Assembly (NCBI GenBank): GCA_963930775.1
Contig: OZ005694.1
Location: 7,884,045 to 7,948,044, forward strand
Length of the DNA: 64,000 bases
Direction: 5' to 3'
Origin: Cliona cf. orientalis
Lineage: Eukaryota; Porifera; Demospongiae; Clionaida; Clionaidae
This document shows, piece by piece, positions 9,721-19,782 of the stretch (the first letter of the stretch is position 1; the number at the start of each line of letters is the position of its first letter). The notes beneath the pieces were generated by a model, which saw only the letters and a list, made by a program, of their open reading frames with translations, made no database searches and was not told the origin of the DNA. The position numbers and the translations under genes are program-made.

Positions 9721-10572
9721 ATGCCTGGTCTCCAGCATGCAGTGATCTGTGTGATAGCATTCATGCTTTCTACTACCATGACACATGGGCAGGGAGAAAT
9801 ACCTGTTAAAATTTCTCCAGTGGTAATACCTGGTACCAGTGGTGAATGTCCATCTGACGACAGCCGACAAGAATCTCGCAGCTTCTTAGGAAATGCTACA
9901 CGTGAGATCATATGGAATTTAAACACTCCTACCGATCCAATCTCACAAATCTGTGGACCCGGAAATTGGAGAAGAGTGTTCTACTTGAATGCTAGTAGAT
10001 CTGATCAGATATGTCCTGGTCAGTGGAACCTAGTCACTAGTCCAGACAGGGGATGTGCTGGAGCAGGTTCATCATGTGGCTCTGCATTCAGTGATGATAT
10101 TCTTACGGCTTACAGCAAGGTGTGTGGGAGAATCATTGGTGAAGGCGTATCGAGCCCTGATGCCTTTATCCGCTTAGTTTCTACAATAGGTCAGGATTCT
10201 GTCGAAGGGAACTACTTAGACGGAGTGAGTGTCACTCACGGAGCACCTGGATCACGCACACACATCTGGTCATTCGGAGCCGGTCACATTGGACGTTGCC
10301 CTTGTGATAACAGTGATCGCAATATTGCACCACTTCCTCCAGCTGAAGTTGGAGACAACTACTTTTGTGACAGAGCTGATGAGCTCGACCGCCTTTGGAC
10401 TGGAGAAAGCTGTGCAAGTGATAATCCATGCTGTTCATTCCACAACCCTCCATACTTCAGTGTACAAGTCCCTGCTGCAACCACTGACAGGATTGAGTTA
10501 CGAATCTGCAGTGATCAACACCAAGCTGATGAGACTGTGCTGGTGCTGTTTGCTGAAGTGTATGTGCAGTAA
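9721..10572 (+). CDS. Secreted cysteine-rich family protein, type A, copy 3
   Basis: An intronless 283-aa frame. The ATG at 9721 is preferred to the in-frame TTG at 9712. The signal peptide (MPGLQHAVICVIAFML) and first 40 residues match the pseudogene at 13740, whereas the rest closely matches the 6641 gene, including GEGVSSPDAFIRLV and IGQDSVEGNYLDG. All 13 family cysteines are present (ICPGQW in place of TCPGQW still keeps Cys), and it ends EVYVQ. The start-to-start distance from 6641 is 3,080 bp. Predicted secreted and N-glycosylated; role unknown. Confidence 0.92.
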   Translation: MPGLQHAVICVIAFMLSTTMTHGQGEIPVKISPVVIPGTSGECPSDDSRQESRSFLGNATREIIWNLNTPTDPISQICGPGNWRRVFYLNASRSDQICPGQWNLVTSPDRGCAGAGSSCGSAFSDDILTAYSKVCGRIIGEGVSSPDAFIRLVSTIGQDSVEGNYLDGVSVTHGAPGSRTHIWSFGAGHIGRCPCDNSDRNIAPLPPAEVGDNYFCDRADELDRLWTGESCASDNPCCSFHNPPYFSVQVPAATTDRIELRICSDQHQADETVLVLFAEVYVQ

Positions 10573-11232
10573 TGTGACATCTCTTCAACTGCAAGTGTAA
10601 CTAACTGAAATCTTAAGAACCTTAAAAAATTTATTTGAAGTAGATTAAAAAGGGCTTAGTAACTCTTTAGTACTCATTACATTTTATTCTTTATAGTTAG
10701 ATTGCTTCCGAAACATTTTCTGCTATGAAAGTTTTGAATTATATAAAATATTAATTCTGCATGCATGATGATACCGTTAATTACGTAAGTTTCCTGTCCC
10801 AGGCAAGGGTTCACATCTAACTGACACAGATCTACTAAGTTTATCAACTTCTTTCTTGGTGTATATGCATGCATGAATCACCACTTATTTAGGAGATTCA
10901 AACCGGCATCTGCTAAATCGTCTGTTGAAATGCATCATGAATATTATGGTATGTCTGACTACTGCATGCTGCATTCATCTGTAGCTAGTGGTGGAACCAT
11001 TAATATTATTATTATTATACATAATAGGGATTACATATCATATACTAGGTATTTTTCGTTACATAATTATAGAAAAGAATCAACATTGTATTGTTAATAC
11101 TTTTCCTGTAATGTACCAAATTATATAGGAAGGATGTGGGTTGCACACGTACACAATGGAAGTATTATAAATTATTATACAATAAACTTATTGTAACATC
11201 CAGGAAGTCAGAACACTGGTACAAACTCCAAG
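10573..11232. other. Duplicated 3' flank
   Basis: Non-coding copy of 7508-8100; no gene seen. Small frames here are not conserved between the two copies. Confidence 0.65.
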
Positions 11233-11516
11233 TTAGGCCAGACCAATTAAATAAGTTGTTGCACGGACTCGCTTGCTCCAATCAGTTTTGGGCAAAAAGA
11301 AGGAAAAATTTAATTAAGTTGGGTGGAGCTTATGTACAGTACAGTAGTTTTCGTATTCTATCTTGATTCCCTGGTCCTAGATAGTCACATTAGTCTGTCT
11401 TAATTAGACTGTGGTCTATAACCACACCCCAATTGATTGCTTTTTTTTTCGATTGCTCGGTCCAATTTTTACCTTACAATATCCGAGCAACAACAAATTA
11501 AATTGGTCTGGCCTTA
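11233..11516. mobile_element. PIF/Harbinger-like MITE with TTA target duplication
   Basis: The element body is 11236-11513 (278 bp). Its ends are GGCCAGACCAATTAAAT and the inverse of ATTTAATTGGTCTGGCC allowing one or two changes. It is flanked by TTA at 11233-11235 and 11514-11516. A TTA/TAA target and GG-starting ends are typical of PIF/Harbinger elements. The duplicated spacer at about 8555 has no insertion at this point (ACTCCTTATAGC), giving the empty site. No transposase is encoded. Confidence 0.8.
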
Positions 11517-11839
11517 TAGCTTCGTCTCAATGTTGCCAATTTTTGCGACACTTCTACATATACTCAATTTGAACACTAGTAACATGCATGGCTAAGGGAA
11601 AATCAAAATTAATTTTGGTGCACAAGAGGACAGAAAAGGTATATAGCGACTCACAGATTTCTGAATCAGTTTATATGCTTTATGAAAGAGAAAAACCCCA
11701 TCAGCACATGGGTAAATATTCGTCACCATACAAAATTTATCAAAGTTAAGTAGTTACATAATCCCATGAACTTTAAATTCTTTAGCTATTGTTTTTTGGA
11801 TTATCATGAAGATAATTACTATAGCATCACTATTATACA

Positions 11840-12240
11840 CAAGTATAAAAACAATTGAATAAAATTGAAGGATGAAGTAGGGATGGCAGGGTCAAAAAGT
11901 ACACAAACAAGATTCAATGTAGGGATAATCACATCCACTATACATCTCTACGCTTGCTTTTCTCGATTATAATACTCTTATTGTTGTCGACTTGTCTGTG
12001 CTATCCTTCAGTGAGTGTTCTTGATGTGCATGTGGGAGGCTCAGGATAGTCGATCAGCTTTGATTCAGTCACATTATTTTTGCATCCCATGCACACATAG
12101 CTATAATATAGCTAGTCAAAAAGCAAGCGTAGGGATGTATAGTGGATGTGATTATCCCTACATTGAATCTTGTTTGTGTACTTTTTGACCCTGCCATCCC
12201 TACTTCATCCTTCAATTTTATTCAATTGTTTTTATACTTG
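11840..12240. mobile_element. Long-arm foldback element
   Basis: Two arms of about 122 bp (11840-11961 and 12119-12240) are almost perfect reverse complements, for example CAAGTATAAAAACAATTG on the left and CAATTGTTTTTATACTTG on the right. They are separated by a spacer of about 157 bp. No coding capacity. A hairpin this long and this perfect implies recent activity or strong homogenisation. Confidence 0.85.
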
Positions 12241-13383
12241 TTTCTGTTCTTTTTTTATTGCTGTCAGCGTAATTTATCAATGCCATCTTACAATGTCATG
12301 GTTTACTCTCAATGATCCATCAATAGAAGATGGGAGGTGCCGAAATTCGCGCGTGCGTGCAAAATTCGTAGCCACGCCCCTCACGTTCCTGTGCCTGGCC
12401 AATCTATGGCCAATCCATAGTGGCCTAACAAAGAAGCTGCCATGAGACTCCGACTTTGGTAGAGAGAGAATTTATTCAAAGTATTGCTAGTAGCTACCAC
12501 TATCTTTATCACTGAGGTATTGAGCTGGCTGACTACTGAGGGGCCACGCCCGAAGATAGCTTAGTTGCTAGCTAGCGCTAGCGCTCGCTATCACTCGCGC
12601 TGGTAGTACAGTCTCGTCTCCAGACCCCACCCCCCAAAGGATGCCGTGGCGCGCGCCGCTGACTACATTCACATGACTTCACCATGGCAACACATTGTGA
12701 GCATGCGCATTATATCACAAAATGGCGCGTCTTGGACACACCCAATCGTTAACGCGCGGTACACACCCACGACTACGTATATAGCCGTCAAGATAACGGA
12801 AAATTAGCGTGACACTGCACTGCGCGCTACAAAATGGAGTGGATTTATACGAGAACTAAGGCGAGCGGTCCAGACAGTCTTGAGTTAGCCCTGATAATGA
12901 AAAAGAAAGAAAAAAAGAAAGAAAGAAAGAAAGAAAGAATGACAAATGGGCTATTTTTCAAACATCTGGTTCTGGCATGTACAATTGTTTTGATGAATGA
13001 TCTTGGTCTTGCTAGATGCACAATTTGCTGAAGATTCTGATTTTCACACTTAGAAATTTCACAAAATTACCTATTTTGAGATATTTGGGCATTTGTAATG
13101 TATTATATATATGGCATATCCGGGCCATCCCTACTTATAGAGTCTACCGACTCTATGATAATTATTTAACACAATGACAGAAAAGGTATATATATATAAA
13201 TAAGAAAACCTGTCCACCTCTATAGCGTTTGCATCATATATAACAATAGTATTGGAATAATCATCTGCATGTAGCAAGTGGTGGAACCATTCTTGTAATA
13301 ATTATTGCACATAATAATAATTACATTACCATTGCTACGTACACAATAATATATTATTAACAATCATACTGCTTTCAATGTTT
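12241..13383. other. Unique insert, locally GC- and CpG-rich
   Basis: No supported gene. The stretch 12540-12840 is much richer in GC and CpG than the AT-rich cluster around it and contains CAGTCTCGTCTCCAGACCCC, an end of the element family seen at 51782. It also contains AAAATGGCGCG and a GAAA microsatellite (12900-12938). A 65-aa frame starting at 12834 has no recognisable features. Confidence 0.5.
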
Positions 13384-13615
13384 AGACTTTGTATCCCATT
13401 TCATGACATTTAATTACTGTGAAGACGGATGGCGCAGAAATTTAAACTAAAACTAGAGATTGATAGGTTTTACACATTATTACTCCGTGTATAATATTTC
13501 TAATATTTATAAATCAAATTACAATACAAATTTTGTCAAAGGTAACACAATTAAGGTAAGACTATCCAGCAATGCTGAGATGATACTCTATAAACACTTT
13601 CAAATTCATTAATTA
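13384..13615. repeat. Third copy of the 234-bp upstream repeat
   Basis: Same order of blocks as at 9121-9588 (TTTGTATCCCATTTCATGAC, GAAGACGGATGGCGCAG, CAATGCTGAGATGATAC), at the same position relative to the next start codon. Confidence 0.85.
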
Positions 13616-13661
13616 ACAAAAGGGACCATAGTAATACAGCAAAGTTTAGCACAACGTCGCC

Positions 13662-13739
13662 TTAAATAAGGACAAAACTCTCGGCAATTATACATAATAT
13701 CAAATCTTCTCCAATTGATTACAAACAGCTTTGCTCACA
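13662..13739 (+). promoter_or_regulatory. Type A promoter of the 13740 pseudogene
   Basis: TTAAATAAG at 13662-13670 lies 78 bp before the ATG; the leader is near-identical to that of the 9721 gene. Confidence 0.6.
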
Positions 13740-14575
13740 ATGCCTGGTCTCAAGCAAGCGGTGATCTGTGTGATAGCATTCATATTTTGTACTACCATGA
13801 CACAGGGGCAGGGAGAAATACCTGTTAAAATTTCTCCAGTGGTAATACCGGTACCTGATACCAGTGGTGAATGCCCATCCGACAAGAATCTTGCAGCTTC
13901 TTACGAATTTAAACACTCCTACCAATCCAATCTCACAAATCTGTGGACCTGGAAATTGGAGAAGAGTGTTTTACTTGAATGCTAGTGGATCTGATCAGAC
14001 AGTCGGAACTATAGTCACCAGTTCAGTCGGGGGATATGCTGGAGCAGGTTCATGTCGCTCTGCATTCAGTGATGAGATCGGCACTACTCGTGTATGGCAA
14101 AGTGTGTGGAAGAATCATTGGAGAAGGCGTAAGTTCACCTGATGCCTTCCATCGATCTCCAATCACAAGTACTATCGAAGAAAACTATTTAGATGGAGTA
14201 AGTGTCACTCACGGAGCACCTGGATCACGCACACATATTTGGACACTTGGAGCTGGACACCCTGGGGCGCGTTGCCCTTGCGATACCAGTAATCGTAATA
14301 TTGCACCACTCCCACCAGCTGAAGTTGAAGACAACTACTTTTGTGACAGGGCTGATGGACTAGATCCTCTTTGGACTGGAGAAAGCTGTGCAAGTGATAA
14401 TCCATGCTGTTCATTCAACAATCCTCCGTACTTCAGTACACAGCTTACATCACCAACCACCGATAGGATTGAGTTACGAATCTGCACTGATCAAGGCCAA
14501 GGTGACGAGACTGTGCTGGTGCTGTTTGCTGAAATGTATGTGCAATATAGTATCAACTTGCTATGCCAGAGTTGA
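13740..14575 (+). pseudogene. Type A family pseudogene with several frameshifts
   Basis: The start and signal peptide are intact (MPGLKQAVICVIAF). Two deletions remove parts of the SDDSRQESRSFLGNATREII region (about 13880-13905). The frame then moves to one reading NTPTNPISQICGPGNWRRV, with the CPGQW segment lost (about 14003), and shifts again near 14095 so that KVCGRIIGEGVSSPDAF is read in a third frame. From there it is open through GVSVTHGAPGSRTHIW, RCPCD, WTGESC and NPCCSFNNPPYF. A 2-bp insertion at the normal stop (about 14550) extends the tail to SINLLCQS. A 179-aa open part (14036-14575) lacks a signal peptide and should not be read as a gene. Confidence 0.9.
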
Positions 14576-14703
14576 CTAGCTTACGAGCAATAATTATTTC
14601 TAAGAACCCTAAATAATTTTATTTGAAGTAAATATATTTTGTACCATTACAAAAGGGGCTTTTAGCGGGGTTATATTATTGTTTTATACTATATATTTAT
14701 AGA
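14576..14703. other. 3' flank of the pseudogene
   Basis: Shares AACTTGCTATGCCAGAGT and AAGAACCCT with the flank of the 15600 gene; no gene. Confidence 0.5.
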
Positions 14704-15260
14704 GGAAGAACTGACAAAGGTTCAGTGACTGTCATTTCCATAGATAGTAAATCACATTGTTTTCACAAATAGAAGGTATATAGACACAATACTCCCACTA
14801 GATTCTGTCATGATACACGTCTACTACTATAGGTGCCTCCCTGCACATGGCCATGGAAGTGGTCAAGGTCATATCCTCCGATTGTAAGGTTCCCCGTCAC
14901 CACAATACCGGTACTAGCCCCCTCAAAATGCACTCTTACATGCTATTATTATCATAATATTATAGGATCACTTGCTCTACAACATCATAGTGCATGCACT
15001 ATGTATTACAATATCCCCACCCCTATGATTATTGTCACATTCCAGTACATGCATGCATCCCTGCACCTGCTGAGTTGCATCATACAGTATATGGGTGCAT
15101 TGCAGGTGCATGGATATCCCGTAACACATGCAGGAATGGGTGGGTGCATGCATGGGTGAAGGAATTGAGAGGGAAATGTTTATGAGACCACAAACCACAT
15201 AAAAAGAATTTCATTGGTATATTATCATCTCTGCCTTCCTTGAAGATCAAGTCATGCACA
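14704..15260. repeat. Spacer duplicate, copy 1 (pair with 17222-17765)
   Basis: GTTCAGTGACTGTCATTTCC, GATACACGTCTACTACTATAG, ACATGGCCATGGAAGTG and TGCATTGCAGGTG recur in order at 17222-17765. The frames here differ between copies by indels, so they are not genes. The two copies bracket the 15600 gene as direct repeats. Confidence 0.85.
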
Positions 15261-15334
15261 GTCATGATGGGGGAGCCTGGGAATAAGGCCACTAGTCCCT
15301 ACTGGTAAGAGATTATAGTGAAAATTGAAATTAC

Positions 15335-15599
15335 GTACACGGAAACTCAGAACATCGTTCCTCATGAAGTCATATATTTGCAGTAGTTACAAGTGTTTAC
15401 TCCAGATCTCATCTGCCCTTTTGATGATACTCCATTAACACTTTTCTACAATAATTTACACAGAGTCCATAATAATTATTAATGTTAATGCACAATGCAC
15501 AAATTAGCGATAGTGGTATTGTTATAGTGGAGCATTATCTTGTTAGATCAAGTGCAGGAGGTCCATCATCTTTGAAGTAGAAATATTGATGCATGAATC
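15335..15599 (+). promoter_or_regulatory. Type B 5' flank of the 15600 gene
   Basis: This repeats the block before the 5128 pseudogene (CACGGAAACTCAGAACATCG, AGTAGTTACAAGTGTTTAC, GATTCATG-type start context). No TATA box is visible within 100 bp of the ATG, so type B initiation probably differs from type A. Confidence 0.55.
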
Positions 15600-16424
15600 A
15601 TGAGTAATTCTTATCCGACCACAAGACTTAGTATAATAGTCATCCTATTATGTATGGTGTGCACTACTGCACAGGGGAAGAGGGAGCTTCCCCTTCTAAC
15701 AGTGACACCTAGTACCACTGAAAAGTGTCTATCTGATGACAATAGGCAAGATTCTCTTAACCTTATAAGAAATGCAACATGTGAGGTCATCTATGGCAAT
15801 CAACGCCCTGAGTGTGGACCTGGAAATTGGAGAAGAGTGTTCTACTTGAATGCTAGTAGATCTGATCAGACATGTCCTGGTCAGTGGAACCTAGTCACTA
15901 GTCCAGTCAGGGGATGTGCTGGAGCAAGTTCGTCATGTCGCTCTGCATTCAGTGATGAGTTTAGCACTATAGCTACTTACAGCAAAGTGTGTGGGAGAAT
16001 TATTGGAGTAGGTGTGGCAACTCCAGATGGATTTTTCGCTAGTAAGGTTGGAAACACTATCGAAGGGAACTACTTAGATGGAGTTAGTGTCACTCATGGA
16101 GCACCTGGATCACGCACACACATCTGGTCATTCGGAGCTGGAAGTTGCCCTTGTGATCCTACCAGAGATCGTAATGCAGCACCACTCCCAACAGCTGAAG
16201 TTGGAGATAACTACTTTTGCAATAGCGCTAGTGGACAGGATCCCCTTTGGACTGGAGAAAGCTGTGCAAATAATATTCCATGTTGTTCATTCAATAACCC
16301 CCCATACTTTAGTGTAGAGCTCCCTGCTGCAACCACTGACAGGATTGAGTTACGAATCTGCACTGATCAACACCAAGATGATGAGACTGTGCTGGTGCTG
16401 CTTGCTGAAGTGTATGTGCAATAG
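15600..16424 (+). CDS. Secreted cysteine-rich family protein, type B, copy 1
   Basis: An intronless 274-aa frame starting MSNSYPTTRLS, with a signal peptide of about 25 residues (IIVILLCMVCTTAQG). The mature protein starts KRELPLLTVTPSTTEKC. It carries the family cysteines plus an additional one in RNATCEV, where type A has RNATRE, giving 14 rather than 13. Blocks: CGPGNWRRV, TCPGQWNLV, KVCGR, GVSVTHGAPGSRTHIW, SCPCD, YFCN, WTGESC, PCCSFNNPPYF, IELRIC, ending EVYVQ. The even number would allow full pairing. It is the best-preserved type B copy on the plus strand. Secreted; function unknown. Confidence 0.92.
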   Translation: MSNSYPTTRLSIIVILLCMVCTTAQGKRELPLLTVTPSTTEKCLSDDNRQDSLNLIRNATCEVIYGNQRPECGPGNWRRVFYLNASRSDQTCPGQWNLVTSPVRGCAGASSSCRSAFSDEFSTIATYSKVCGRIIGVGVATPDGFFASKVGNTIEGNYLDGVSVTHGAPGSRTHIWSFGAGSCPCDPTRDRNAAPLPTAEVGDNYFCNSASGQDPLWTGESCANNIPCCSFNNPPYFSVELPAATTDRIELRICTDQHQDDETVLVLLAEVYVQ

Positions 16425-16880
16425 TATCAACTTGCTATGCCAGAGTTATAACTAACTTATAAGCAATAATTATTCCTAAGAACCCTTAATGAAGTAGATA
16501 TATTTTGTACCATTACAAAAAGGGGCTTAGTAACTCTTTTAGCAGGGTATATTATTGTTTTATACTGTTTATAGCTATAGCCTAAGGTTGCTTAGAAAAC
16601 ATTTTCTGCTTCGTATGTTTGCAATATTATAGTACATGAAGTATTAACTCTGATCTGCATGGTCTTGGTGTATATGCCTGAATCATCACTAATATTTAGG
16701 AGAAATCGGCAGTTATAGGCAAGTAGATGTTCCAACTTGCCATAACATCTGTTCATTGACAATCATCTGTTAATTGAGTCAAATCATTACATCATGAATA
16801 ATATGGTGTGTCTGCAAGTTGCATGCGTTCATCTGTTACAGTAGCTAATGGCGGAGCCATATGCATTCTTGTGGATCTTA
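16425..16880. other. 3' flank of the 15600 gene
   Basis: Non-coding; shares AACATTTTCTGCT and the GTATATGCCTGAATCATCACT tail with other cluster 3' flanks. Confidence 0.55.
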
Positions 16881-17050
16881 GCTTTTCAATATTAGCACAA
16901 TCTCTCACATGGCTTCTGAGTTGCCACGAAGAAACAGCTTTTCAATATTAGCACAATCTCTCACATGCCTTCTGAGTTGCCACGAAGAAAACACCTTTTC
17001 AATATTAGCACAATCTCTCACATGGCTTCTGAGTTGCCACGAAGAAAACA
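16881..17050. repeat. Three tandem copies of a 56-57 bp unit
   Basis: CTTTTCAATATTAGCACAAT through GAGTTGCCACGAAGAAA is repeated three times. Translation gives a repeating peptide only because the unit length is close to a multiple of three; no start context or other gene sign. Confidence 0.85.
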
Positions 17051-17221
17051 GATACTTTACTTTATTAATAATGGTATCTAGATACTATAATTATCATTAT
17101 TGTGATGAAAGATACTGATCATTGCAGCTGTCAAAATTAATGACAAGCTCGAGCTCAGAATGATATTTCCAGAACACTATACAATACAGAAAGGAGAGGA
17201 TATATCCAGCTATAGCTAGTA

Positions 17222-17765
17222 CCAGGAAGAACTGACAGAGGTTCAGTGACTGTCATTTCCATAGATAGTAAATCACATTGTTGTCACAAATGGAAGGTAC
17301 AGACATAATACTCCCACTAGATTCTGTCATGATACACGTCTACTACTATAGGTGCCTCCCTACACATGGCCATGGAAGTGATCAAGGTCATATCCTCTGA
17401 TTGTAAGGTTCCCCGTCACCACAATTATACCGGTACTAGCCGCCTCATATGCACTCTTACATGCTATTATTATCATAATATAGTATCACTTGCTCTACAA
17501 CATCATAGTGCATGCACTGTGTATTACAATACCCCCCACCCCTATGATTATTGTCACATTCCAGTATATGCATGCATTCCTGCACCTGCTGAGTTGCATC
17601 ATACAGTATATGGGTGCATTGCAGGTGGATATCCCGTAACACATGCAGGAATGGGTGGGCGCATGCATGGGTGAAGGAATTGAGAGGGAAATGTTTGTGA
17701 GACCACAAACCACATAAAAAGAACTTCATTGGTATATCATCTCTGCCTTCCTTGAAGATCAAAGT
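17222..17765. repeat. Spacer duplicate, copy 2
   Basis: Direct copy of 14704-15260, about 2.5 kb downstream. Confidence 0.85.
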
Positions 17766-17970
17766 TTAGTCATGAGCCAGTCCATGTATTATAGAGTACT
17801 AGTGATACAATCAGCACAATAAGGCTGCAGTGACATAGCTATCTATCACAAGTAATTTCGCACTTAGTCTATTATAATTATAGGCATGCATAGAGCCGAG
17901 ATTATTTATATCTGACCAGTGCATGATGCAGTGGGCCAAAAACCCTGATCTTCTACTAATATTGTATGAA
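17640..17970. repeat. Direct repeat flanking an inverted gene, left copy
   Basis: GGAAATGTTTGTGA, AACTTCATTGGTAT, CAATCAGCACAATA and GGCTGCAGTG occur again in the same orientation at 19190-19500, on the other side of the minus-strand gene. Confidence 0.7.
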
Positions 17971-18130
17971 AAATAGCAATTTCCATACATAACTCTATGA
18001 ATAATTTTCTGTCTCTTAATCAAGTATCAAAGCACAGCAATGACCCATCTACAGTAGTGGATATTAATATTACGTTCCTGACAACTAGCTGGCATATAAA
18101 TAAAGTATATACATATGATATAGTTATTGC

Positions 18131-18964
18131 TTATTGCACATAGAGCTCAGCAAACAGCACCAGCACAGCCTCGTCAGATATCCATTGATCAGTACAGATT
18201 CGTAACTCAATCCTGTCAGTGGTTGCTGATGGAAGATGTACACTAAAGTATGGAGGGTTATGGAATGAGCAGCATGGATCATCACTTTCACAGCTTTCTC
18301 CAGTCCATAGGAGATCCTGTCCATCTGCTCTATCACAGAAGTAGTTGTCTCCAACTTCAGCTGGTGGGAGTGGTGCATTACCACGATTACTGCTATCACA
18401 AGGGCAGCGAGCGACAAAACCACCTCCAGCCGGGTGTCCAGCTCCGAATGACCAGATGTTGTTGCGTGATCCAGGTGCTCCATGAGTGACACTCACTCCA
18501 TCTAAGTAGTTCCCTTCGATAGAATTCTGACCTCCGTAGCGGAAAAAGGCATCAGGTGTCCTTACACCTTCACCAAAGATTCTCCCACACACCTTGCTGT
18601 AAGCTATAAGAATATTATCACTGAATGCAGAGCGACATGACGAATCTGCTCCAGCACATCCCCTGTCTGGACTAGTGACTAGGTTCCACTGACCAGGACA
18701 TGTCTCATCAGATCTACTGGCATTCAAGTAAAACACTCTTCTCCAATTTCCAGGTCCACACTGAGAGCATAGATCACCATTATAGATTACCTCACATGTT
18801 GCATTTCTTATGAGGTTAAGAGAATCTTGCCTGTTGTCATCAGATAGACATTTGTTGGTGGTACTAGGTATCACTGTTAGAAGAGGAAGCTCCCTCTTCC
18901 CCTGTGCAATAGTGCACACCATACATAATAGGATGATCGTTGTAGTTGGATAAGAATTATTCAT
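18131..18964 (-). CDS. Secreted cysteine-rich family protein, type B, inverted copy
   Basis: An intronless 277-aa frame, the only cluster member on the minus strand. It starts MNNSYPTTTI with a signal peptide (IILLCMVCTIAQG). It has the 14-cysteine type B pattern including RNATCEV, then CGPGNWRRV, TCPGQWNLV, KVCGR, ARCPCD, WTGESC, DPCCSFHNPPYF and IELRIC, ending ELYVQ. The usual GSRTHIW block reads GSRNNIW, losing a histidine kept in almost all other copies. Its own type B 5' flank (inverted, 18965-19100) moved with it, while the outer flanks remain direct repeats, so a segment of about 1 kb was flipped. Secreted; role unknown. Confidence 0.92.
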   Translation of the reverse strand: MNNSYPTTTIILLCMVCTIAQGKRELPLLTVIPSTTNKCLSDDNRQDSLNLIRNATCEVIYNGDLCSQCGPGNWRRVFYLNASRSDETCPGQWNLVTSPDRGCAGADSSCRSAFSDNILIAYSKVCGRIFGEGVRTPDAFFRYGGQNSIEGNYLDGVSVTHGAPGSRNNIWSFGAGHPAGGGFVARCPCDSSNRGNAPLPPAEVGDNYFCDRADGQDLLWTGESCESDDPCCSFHNPPYFSVHLPSATTDRIELRICTDQWISDEAVLVLFAELYVQ

Positions 18965-19189
18965 GATTCATGCATCGATATTTCTACTTCAAGATGATGG
19001 ACCTCGATCCTGCGCTCGATCTAATAAGATAATGCTCCCACTAACGCTCTGCACAATACCACTATCATTTCGTGTGTTATGTATTTATCTGTTACCGTAT
19101 AGTATACAAAATCTGTGCAAATTAATATAGGATCCAATGTTACAGTAGTACATGAGGTACTGTTGCAGCATATAGCCTGGATGCACATG

Positions 19190-19500
19190 CAGAATGGGTG
19201 CATAAAGGAATCAAGTGGGAAATGTTTATGAAATTAAGAACTTCATTGGTATGTCATCTCATTTTCCTTGAAAATTAAAGTTTATTTATGAACAAGTTCA
19301 TGTATCACAGAGCGATTCAATCAGCACAATATGGCTGCAGTGCATGATCCAGCTATCACAAACAACTGTTGTTATATAGTGTAATCTTATACTAATAATA
19401 TTATAGCTATATATAGCTAGAACTGAGATTAAAGGAATATGATACATCTAATCAGTGATAGATGGAAAATTCCCGACCTTCTATTATACTAATACAAGCT
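19190..19500. repeat. Direct repeat flanking an inverted gene, right copy
   Basis: Matches 17640-17970 in the same orientation with several small indels. Confidence 0.7.
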
Positions 19501-19571
19501 AGGGACCCTAGCTTAATTCTATTTCATATGAGAACATGAACAGTACATGCACAGTGAGCTAGTGCTCATAA

Positions 19572-19782
19572 GACATCAGGGCCGTAGCCACGGAATTTTG
19601 AGTGATCAGGTAATTTAAATGGGCGTGGCACTAAAAATGTGCGCATGCGTAAGGGGTATGCTTCCCCAGGAAAATATTGGATTTTTAGACCTTCTGAATC
19701 GGTAATCGTTCAGGTAGCTTGGAGAAAAAGTGGTCAGGTAGATTCCTAAATACCTGACCGGTGACTACGCCCCTGGACATCA
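19572..19782. mobile_element. hAT-like MITE with 7-bp target duplication
   Basis: The element body is 19579-19775, flanked on both sides by GACATCA (19572-19578 and 19776-19782). Its ends are GGGCCGTAGCCACGG and, inverted, CAGGGGCGTAGTCACCGG. Ends of the CAGGGGCGTAGCCA type are typical of hAT-derived elements in animals. No coding capacity. Confidence 0.8.

Noticed and set aside
12834..13031. 65-aa frame in a GC-rich patch
   Set aside because: Lys/Glu run comes from a GAAA microsatellite; the rest is featureless.
14833..15292. Several 60-108 aa frames on both strands
   Set aside because: The duplicate at 17366-17762 breaks them with indels.
16909..17118. Repeat peptide SFSILAQSLTCLLSCHEEN
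   Set aside because: Translation of a 56-57 bp tandem repeat with no promoter or signal for a gene.
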